This document shows positions 10,250 to 18,436 of a DNA stretch of 64,000 bases, piece after piece. This DNA comes from Leptodontidium sp. MPI-SDFR-AT-0119 (taxonomy: Eukaryota > Ascomycota > Leotiomycetes > Helotiales > Leptodontidiaceae). Position 1 is the stretch's first letter. Every line of letters begins with the position of its first letter. The DNA lies in contig JAHLEZ010000032.1 of the NCBI GenBank assembly GCA_020726505.1, forward strand, positions 372,001 to 436,000. The letters are read 5' to 3'. Under the pieces are notes generated by a model. The model did not search any database. It had not been told where the DNA came from and saw only the letters and a program-made list of their open reading frames with translations. Made by a program: the position numbers and the translations under genes.

Positions 10250-13200
10250 AGAGGACGATAATTCTTAATTAGTATTAAACTAAAAAGGAATAGATTCTTT
10301 ACTAAGACACTTATATATATTAATAATAGAGTTAATATTTTCAATACTATTAAAACCTCTTTCGTATATTAACTCGTCAAGTAATTTAATATCTCTTTTA
10401 TATCCCTCCCTTAGCTAATTATCTTAATTAATTACAATAGCAAGAAAGGCAAGCTAATTAATACGGCCGTCTTACTTACCCTAACAATCGACTGCCGGCG
10501 AATTAACTTCCCCTTTTTAGTAACTGACCTAAAAAACACTGACGTCTTAATTAGTCGGAAGTTCCTTGAGTATTACGACTTAAAGTAGTCGTATACAAAG
10601 AACCGCAATCGGCTAAAATAACTATTAAATATACCCGTCTAGCCGTACTTTAACTAGCGAGTCTTCGTTAATATTAACTGTTCTGATAAATTAATCGTTA
10701 AGTCTCACTAACTTGACGCGGAATAAAGGGATGCCCTTATAGACATAAATAACTACTACTAAAGACAAGCTAAGCTTACGGCGCTCGACGATTCCCCTAA
10801 GACAAAGGCCCCCGTCTAACTTACTACTAGCGTCTCGCTAACTCGACCCTCGAGCTTTACTAGAGAAGTCTAAGAGCGCCTACGAGTTATAAAAGAGTAA
10901 TTAAACCCTTTAATATCCTATGATTTAAGATTACTACTTAAAGACAAGAGAACTTATAGAGCTTCTTTAGCGAATCACTAGATAAAGGCGCTTACTACGA
11001 AAATCTTCCTTATATTAATAATAATAATATCTACGACGTACCTCTGACTTAAGAAGGCTAAAAAGAATAAAGTATAAACCTTCGTGACATTAGTACTTAA
11101 GATCGACTAAGAACTGACTCGTCGCCGGCGAGAGGCCTTAAACTAGCTAAACGTCGAACTCGTATTGATAAATAGAGACCTGACCTTAAAAGAGGCCTTA
11201 AAAGCTAAGTACGCGTAAGACAATAAGTTAATAAGTAAGAAGCTCTTAGTAAAGTACTAAGAGTATACTCTTCTCTTCTCCCGGCGAGCCTCCGACGAGT
11301 TACTAGCGTATTACTAAGGTATAGACTATTAAATTAAACTTATTAAAGAGAACGACTTGTCCTTTAAGCCTCTCTAGCGTATAACTAAAGAACAGCTGTC
11401 GGAGACTAAGCGGTACATTATTAACAACTTATATAAAGGCTTTATTAAGCCCTCTAATACACTTTACGCGGCCCTTATTCTCTTTACTAAAAAAGCCGAT
11501 AGTAGTCTTAAGTTATACGTCGACTACTAAAAGCTAAATGCCTTGTTAAAGAAGGACCCGTACCTAATCCCTCTAATCAATGAGATAATAGCTCGTATTT
11601 ATAAGGCAAAGGTCTTTATAAAGCTTAATATTCAGTAAGCTTTTTATTACATTCGTATGTCCCCTAAGAACAAAGACTATACGACCTTCTACACTTAATA
11701 TAACACGTATAAGTATAAGGTCCTTCCCTTTAGCCTTACTAATAGTCCGGCGACTTTCTAATAATTCGTTAATAATATCTTTATAAAGTACCTCGACGAC
11801 TTTTACGCGGCTTATATAGACGATATCCTTATATATTCGTCCACTCTAGAAGAACATAAGGTCTACGTTAAGAAGGTTATAGTAATATTATAAGTACACG
11901 GACTTTAAGTTAATATTAAGAAGTCTAAGTTTAGCGTATAAAAGACTAAGTTCTTAAGATTCGTTATTAAAGTCAATGGCGTGGAAGTAGACCTAAAGAA
12001 GATTAGTGTAATTAAGGACTAACGATACGCCGATAATATATAAAGTATATAGAGCTACTTTAACTTTTATAACTTTTACTGCCAGTTTATTAAAGACTAC
12101 AATCGTATTACACGTCCTCTCACAATACTTATTAAAAAGGACGTTCCCTTCGTCTTTGACAACGCCTGTAAAAACGTATAAGAGACTCTCTAGGAAGCCC
12201 TCTAATTTACGCCGGTTCTTTATTACTACGACCTTATTAAGTAAACGCGACTAAAGATTAATTCCTTAGATAAAGTCGTCGCTAAGGTTCTATCTTAACT
12301 TTAAGAGGACGACACTTTTTACCCTATAAGATACTTTTCTAAGACTATAATAGACCCCGAGCTTAACTACTTAATTTATAATAAAGAGATACTAGCGATT
12401 TTCCGGTCATTTAAGTAATATCGCCTAGAGCTCTTAAGTACTTAGAAAAATGTCTTTATTTATATAAACCACTAAGCCTTAAAGTACTTTATAATTACTA
12501 AGGACCTTACGGCTAAGTAAGCTCAATAGGCCGAGTTCTTTGCGGATTTCTATTTCACGATTATATACTATACTAAGACGACTAATACTTTAGTTAACAC
12601 CTTATCTTAACGAGATTAAGACTTCACAACTATAAAGGCACGTAAGTGGGCTATCTGTAATTAATAGCTAATTCTGACCGACAAAATTAACCCGCGAGTC
12701 GCTAGCGACCTCTAACTCTCCGCCGTTAATCTTATAAAAGCTTATGTCAAGGTCGTAGAGACGATACCCTTAGCACCTATAGACGCTATAATCCTAGATC
12801 GCGATACTAAGACACGTGACGAGTTAAAGTTAGAGCTAGAGTCGAATATAGGAGTATTAATTGACCTAGAGACGCTTACCGCGGAGGAACTAGACCTTAA
12901 CTCTATAGTAATATATAATATCGTAGAATACGACGTCATTAATCAAGTGCTCTTAACTAATAAGTCGTCTCCCTCACTAGAGCTTCTCTAATAAAAAGCT
13001 AAAGAATAGTCGCTAAATTACGAGTTAATAAACGATAAGTTACTTTTTTAAGGCCGCCTAAAAGTGCCCTTAGAGCCGCCGGAACTTCGCACGACACTCA
13101 TTCACTATATATATTCCTAACCTTTAGTAACACACGCGGGGATTAGAAAGATAAAAGTATTACTAAGTCGCAAATATCACTAGAACGGCCTTACCACAGA

Positions 13201-14509
13201 CATAGCTTGATACGTAGTAAACTGTAATTACTCTCGACAAAAAGCCCGTAAAGATAAGACCCCTAGCTTCTTACACCCCTTACTAATCCCTACTTAGCCG
13301 TATTAATACCTTACAATAGACTTTACGAAGTTACTACTAGACAAGCACGGCTATAACTTCGCTATAGTTCTCGTTAACCGCTTGTCTAAGAAACCGGTCT
13401 TAATACCTTATAATAATACAATTACTACTAAAGGTATAGCTATTCTCTTCCTCGTCTATTAGACTCGACACTTCGGCATGCCGGACTTTATTGTCTCAAA
13501 CTGAGGACCTTAGTTTGTCTCCTCCTTTTAGAAGGAGTACTATCGTATCCTCGGGACTAAAGTAAAGTTAACGACAGCGTATAACTCGAACGTCGACAGT
13601 TAGACAGAAGTAACGAATTAATATATTAAGTAGCGGCTCCGTCCCTTTTATTACTACTACTAAGACAATTAGAGCGACCTCTTACTAATTATAAACATCG
13701 CTTAACTAACGTTACCGCACGAGTCCTTAGGCCGCCTATCTCCTTTCCAGCTACTTAACGGCGTTAAGCCGAGGACTTCTTAGGACTTAGTCAACTTAAA
13801 GCCTCCGGCTACAGTAACAGAGAAACTCAATCGCGAGGAGGCTCTCTAAGTAATATTATAAATAAAGGAAGTCACAGAAGTCGCATAGTCGTCCCTTAAG
13901 GATTAATAAGAGAAAATAAAACGACTAACGAATCGTAGGCGACGCGCTGTCGACTAAGACATTAGCGACTTAGTACTAGTCGACACTCAGAACTAGAACG
14001 TTAACCGACCTTTAAGGAAGTTATTTAATAAGTAATACGGCCCTATTAAGGTAATCGCTAAGGAAGGAGAGAGCTAAAGAGTTGAGCTACTAAAGGACTA
14101 GTTAATTCACCCTGTCTTCCACTCACACTCGCTCCGCAAGTACGTCGACAACCCCCTGCCGGGATAAGCTAGAGCTACGCCGGCACTTATCTAGCTGTTA
14201 CTTAAGTAAGATAAGTAGGAAATTGAAGGTATCCTTAGCTCTAAGGTTATACGAAACAAGTTATTCTATCGTATTAAGTGGCTAGGCGCCGACGAGGACT
14301 TAGAGTAGTACTTATACTCAGATGCTATGACAGCTCCGTATATAATTAAGCGGTTCCACTTAGAGCATCCTAACGCTAAGGGCCCGCCGAGAGCTCTCCC
14401 AAAGTGGTTAGAGGCTTATAACGCTAGTATCGACGACTACAACGACCTAGAGGACGATACAGTTATAGCTACAACTGCGTGGACGCAGTTTTTTGGGAGG
14501 GGGGGGTAA
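10250..14509 (+). pseudogene. pol region of the chromovirus: PR-RT-RNaseH-IN-chromodomain
   Basis: One frame (positions giving remainder 2 on division by three) carries all pol domains, interrupted only by TAA/TAG codons. The reverse transcriptase motif YIDDILIYS is at 11813-11839, preceded by AFYYIRMSP and LPFSLTNSPATF. RNase H lies at about 12210-12620. The integrase zinc-binding region is at about 13095-13260, with one cysteine apparently changed to tyrosine, and the catalytic core starts with TIDF at 13313. A chromodomain-like end at about 14220-14400 (FYRIKWLGADEDLE) is followed by about 60 uninterrupted codons. The stop codon at 14507-14509 abuts the 3' LTR. Stops sit where CAA, CAG or TGG would be expected, which fits RIP. 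Confidence 0.88.
14495..14509 (+). other. Polypurine tract of the chromovirus
   Basis: The purine run GGGAGGGGGGGG followed by TAA lies directly before the 3' LTR. This is where plus-strand DNA synthesis is primed in LTR retrotransposons. It also contains the pol stop codon. Confidence 0.75.
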
Positions 14510-14811
14510 TGTTACGACCTACGATGCGCCTCGTATTCTAACTGACATAAGCTCGTAGCATCGCTGGCTATGTGACGGCGCTAAGCCCAATAGGGAAGAC
14601 TAAGAGGCGAGCCTGCGATATGTTGACGTGAATGGCACTCGACTACGCTAGGCCCCATTAGGAGGGCCCTTCATGTATTTATACTCAAGCTCCCCCTTAC
14701 GGAGAACTCTCCTTTCCTCCTTGTCTTTTCTTCTCGATTCTGAGCGTAGCCTTAGGTCTAAATACAAAGCTTGAGTCAACTCGCCGTATCAACCTCTGGT
14801 CAGCCGTAACA
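14510..14811 (+). repeat. 3' LTR of the chromovirus
   Basis: This 302-bp LTR ends CGTAACA and is followed by the GAGTG duplication at 14812-14816. The 15 differences from the 5' LTR go in both directions (C/T and G/A), so both copies were mutated after insertion. Confidence 0.9.
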
Positions 14812-15105
14812 GAGTGGATAGAAGTTATCCACTGCGTCCAAAGTTTTTTCTCTTCAAATATCATTATATTCCTATCTATGAATCCTAATATTCGTACGAT
14901 AATACAATAGCCTTAGAGAATTAAGAAAATCACAATCGTCCCACCCTTAGGTTGATATTTCTCACCTTCCTTAAGAGATTTATCTTCAACTATCATTGGA
15001 TCTCTTAAGAAATCAATACATTCGCAAGTTAGACCTTGCTTTCTATTAACCACTTGCGACTTTCGTACACTCCAACTAAAAAGAACAACGCCGAAAACAA
15101 AGCAT

Positions 15106-16211
15106 TTATAATGTATATACGCAACCATTGCATTGCGGACGTAAAAGCTGAATGAATCTAATTTCTAAGTGATGTAGTGCCTGATAATAAGGAAAGTGCG
15201 AACGCCACCGTTGCCGGAGCTCCTCAATCCTATTAAACTTAGGGAACGGACATATAAAGCACTCGTCGTAAATCACAAACCACCCACAGGCGTCGCTGCT
15301 CCTAATTATTGGCCAAGAATGTCTCGGTCCCTCGATCGGGCACGGGCAATTCGCGTCTGTAGAAGGCTCCTTTCCGGCTTGTAGATGATCGCCTAGCCGA
15401 TGAGTGCTTGAGCTTGGAACGCCTGCGATATAGAATTTCTCGATAAGGGGAAAAGGGAGAGAAAACCGGGGAGCGGCTCTTTCTGGCAACAGTCCCGGCA
15501 CTCTTCCGTTGCACATCTGTCCCTACATTGCCATGTTCCGTAGCGAGGTAGTCCTAGTTGACGTGGTACATGCCTACTTTTAATCTCGTCGACCGCGATG
15601 CCCACGTGCCGAATCTTAAGGAAGTCATCGGGTGGACAGCCCCTAAGCGTAGCGATTTTGATGGCAGAGTCTTGGTCCTCCCAGTTCGCGTTAAAAATAA
15701 AGATATCCTTGGCACCGTTAAAGCGGAGGACATGCTCTGGAAAGCCTGCTCCATCGGGGCTATCCCAGTCTTTAACGGGGCCGTCCACCATGAGTCCCCA
15801 ATGCCGCGGAAAGAGTCGGAACGTAAGCGTGTCTGGATACATTTCAAGGACGACCTGTCGAGATTGAATACAGGTCATAGAGGCAATACGGCGGGTGGTT
15901 GTCGATTCCCTAAGAGGCTGCAGGGAACACTTTTCCGCTGGCCCGCTGTCTTCGCTAATGCACTTAATTGGTTGGAGAAACAATTGGTCGCCCGCTTCCA
16001 GAAAGTTGAGCGCAGCATCCCACCTCGCCAGTCGTCGCGGATAGTGAAGGGTAAACCTGTACATCTGAGGTGTTGCGTCATCGAGATAGTGCGTCCAGAT
16101 CTTGAGACGGAGCTCAGACGGCAGCCTGGGAAACGGGTGAAAGACGTAATGATTTTAATTCGGATATTCAGAGACAACAGCCACCGGAGGTAGTGTAGAG
16201 GGGAATGCCAT
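15106..16211 (-). pseudogene. 2EXR-domain protein, broken by a stop and a 1-nt shift
   Basis: Read on the minus strand, a 2EXR-type domain starts FHPFPRLPSELRLKIWTHYL, the hallmark of this large fungal family of unknown function that is often found near HET genes. An ATG at 16211 opens the same frame, but after 18 codons a TAA at 16155-16157 interrupts it, where a CAA would fit. The next usable Met is at 16064, after the start of the domain. The body (VLEMYPDTLTFRLFP, FGxx-like strands) continues to about 15450. There a short C run (15447-15450, read as G on the plus strand) loses the frame. In the other frame the family-typical IEKFYIAGVP and, later, HFPYYQALHHLEIRF follow, ending at 15106. 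Two independent lesions indicate a pseudogene. It lies about 300 bp from the RIP-mutated element, so leakage of RIP may explain the TAA. Confidence 0.72.
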
Positions 16212-16219
16212 CGATGCAT

Positions 16220-16476
16220 CCTTTGTATTATGAAGCTTCTTGTATAACTTGACTATCTTCTTAAAGCCATAGTATACGGTGAGTTTATAGAAGAACGGGA
16301 GGGTTTGGCGGAGCTGTACCTAAGTACATGCGAGGTTGTGTTGAGCAAAGGGAAAGTTAAAGAGATGCCCTCTATACGGCGTTGACCTTTCCTTTAATAA
16401 CTTTTAGGCGCTGGTGGCGGTTGTTAAAGGGGCAGTGTAAGCTTACCTACATATAATGAAACAGGGCGAACATCTA
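16220..16476. other. Spacer with no recognised feature
   Basis: Nothing coding is supported between the 2EXR relic and the MITE. Both neighbours are non-functional remnants. Confidence 0.4.
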
Positions 16477-16651
16477 TCACCTTAACTGCCATTCAAAACA
16501 GGTCTGCCCAAAGCCTGTAAGAGCCTGTAGCGAGAGCCTAATTAAGCGAATAATTCGCCCCCTTAGCGTGCATGCCCTGTAATTTGGGTGACCTTAGCGC
16601 CTCTCTTCAGCGCAGCACCCTGAAAAGACCTGTATGTGGCAGTTAAGGGGA
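16477..16651. mobile_element. 175-bp MITE with TA target duplication
   Basis: The left end TCACCTTAACTGCC (16477-16490) and the right end GGCAGTTAAGGGGA (16638-16651) are inverted repeats that match at 13 of 14 bases, with further weaker pairing inward (ACAGGTCT against AGACCTGT). TA lies directly outside each end (16475-16476 and 16652-16653), the duplication made by Tc1/mariner-type transposases. There is no coding capacity. An inner near-palindrome GCGAATAATTCGC lies at 16546-16558. Confidence 0.7.
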
Positions 16652-16658
16652 TATGCGG

Positions 16659-16708
16659 TTCGCCTCACGCGCCTTGTCAAACCCCTGCAACCAAGCAAGT
16701 GAGGCGAA
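16659..16708. repeat. Inverted repeat / potential hairpin
   Basis: TTCGCCTCAC (16659-16668) and GTGAGGCGAA (16699-16708) are perfect 10-bp inverted copies separated by 30 bp. They sit just outside the MITE and close to where the minus-strand HET frame loses homology, so they may be the ends of another tiny insertion. Confidence 0.45.
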
Positions 16709-17829
16709 TTAAGCGAGCCACCCCTCCCCAGGATTTCCTTATCCGGGAATACCGTATTAATTGGCGTATAAAATACCAGTAGAGTCGGGAGTTGGTGCAG
16801 TGAAGGGTTCGTCGGGAGAGAGCAACTTCTTGGAGGCACCAGGCGCGGGTGTTGAGACGCACTTTCAGAATTGAGAATAGGAATGAGGGATAGGGATATA
16901 CAAGCAAGAAAGGCTTTGGCCCGTCCCCTGATGTGGTCGATTCTGGGGATGTATACTCCATCTTCCACGGAGCTTCTCGTGGATTTAAACACCCTTCTGA
17001 ACTATTGACTGCATCTGAGGCTGCAATTAATATTTCCGCGTTGGAATAGATGTTGGCCATCTGCAGTGACTCCGTAGACCAGTCCAGTTTGTCATCTTGC
17101 ACGATGCAGAGAGAATCGATCCAGACATACTTGATTCCGAGTCCCCTAGTAATGAGCACAGCATCTTTGTATGTCTTAGGAAAAGCGGACAAGGGAATCT
17201 CTTGCTTCCTGGCCTCTAAGGTATCCGTGGTAGTAGTAAGCGTGTGTAGTCCACCCCAGCAGTGGCTCAGAGTGGCATATGGAACGCATTCACCATGTGA
17301 AATGTGGAGATGCGGTTCCTCGTTTTCTGCGCCCACATCGATTACTCTACTTGGAAGTTGTGATCGATTTTGGCCGGCAGGAGGAGAACAGTTTTTGTGT
17401 TCTGAATTGCATGTGGATATCCAATCCCTCACCGTCCCGACACGGTCCTCCTTGAGTGGATAGGGCCACCAAGAAGACGGAGTATCTCCTTCCAAGAAAC
17501 CCGGACCTTCAGTGCCCTCTGGAATTCGAAGTCAATATTAGCGAGACTATATATACCAATTTTCCGGTTACTTAAAAGGTATTTATGGGACTATACTCAC
17601 CACCTGGTCTGTATATGAGAAGATCATTCCCCAGCTAGCATTTATCCTCCCCCCTAGGCCTGTCATTAGACAGCAGATTACCGCACCGAACGTTGTACTT
17701 AGAACCAAGACCCATCCATCCACTGTATTCCACGAAAATCGGTGTTTCTTTTCCCGTTGCCGAGTACTCAAGTATCTCCGCGGTGTCTTGCCTTCCTCTC
17801 TCGAATCTTTTCAGCATAAAAGCACACAT
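16677..17829 (-). pseudogene. HET domain protein, truncated
   Basis: The minus strand carries a clear HET domain in the frame ending at 16677: RVIDVG, VPYATLSHCWGG, FPKTYKDAVLITRGLGIKYV, WIDSLCIVQDDKLDW, then MANIYSNAEILIAASDA and LNTRAWCLQEVALSRRTL. HET domains trigger growth arrest or cell death on non-self contact; this one could once have done so. The frame has no ATG of its own (first codon used is TTG at 17495, preceded by TGA). A plausible 5' part with an ATG at 17829 reads in other frames around 17583-17829. The coding match stops at about 16785, after roughly 240 residues, where other HET proteins continue for several hundred. The remaining codons look like random or transposon sequence. 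I read it as a truncated gene, perhaps cut by the MITE and hairpin region. Confidence 0.75.
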
Positions 17830-18436
17830 CTTACATGATTGGCTGGATTATTGAAGGAGTTCAAAGCTTGGATAATGGGAGTAGGTTTCGAGATGCTTTA
17901 GGGGATCTTCTCCATAATAGAATCGAGTTGGCGGTTTTTTGATAAAGGATAGGGCTAAGGGCGCTATACCCTGGCAGGTATCGCACAGCGTCATGATCGG
18001 AAGAGTCAGAGTTTATGCAAGGCGTGTAAATGAACAAAAAAAATTGGGGGTTGCTAAGCACAATAGTAGAGGAGAGGCGCTCAGAGAGGTGGTATCGAAA
18101 TGAGATTTGAAGATATCTTCATACGTGCGAAACGGCTTGCTGCCTAAGCACACAGGTTAGGAGGAATCTCGAGGACGCGACGCCTCTGCCTGCCAACCAA
18201 TAAAAGACGTCTAGGAAGATTGGCCTTTAGCGACGTAATCAACTGCAAAGGATGAACGACGAATTAGATGAGGACTTCCCAACAGGTCACAGGGGTAGAG
18301 TCACGCGACTCATCCCTCGGTTGCGGTATGCAGCCTATCGGTGGTCACAACGCACCACGAAGAATGTCTCCAACAAGAAAAGGACAATCATAATCATCAA
18401 ATCACTAAAATTCATATTTTAGCTCCCAATACCAAA
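17830..18436. other. Divergent spacer upstream of the ankyrin-HET gene
   Basis: This stretch should hold the promoters of the truncated HET gene (minus) and the ankyrin-HET gene (plus). No coding frame is convincing. The part directly before 18437 looks like an A-rich leader. Confidence 0.45.

Larger units (their letters stand above)
8219..14816 (+). mobile_element. Complete RIP-mutated Ty3/gypsy chromovirus
   Basis: The element runs from 8224 to 14811 (6588 bp), has 302-bp LTRs at 8224-8525 and 14510-14811, and is flanked by the 5-bp duplication GAGTG (8219-8223, 14812-14816). A gag region and a pol region are readable through many TAA/TAG stops, with domains in the order protease, reverse transcriptase, RNase H, integrase, chromodomain, which places it in the chromoviral branch of Ty3/gypsy. 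The two LTRs differ at 15 positions by my count, all of them C/T or G/A transitions. The interior is strongly depleted in CA and TG while CG is kept, and no frameshift is needed across pol. This is the signature of RIP rather than random decay. The element cannot encode working proteins as it stands. Confidence 0.92.

Noticed and set aside
15558..16193. Plus-strand frame of 211 codons
   Set aside because: It is antisense to the 2EXR sequence, whose motifs are clear on the minus strand.
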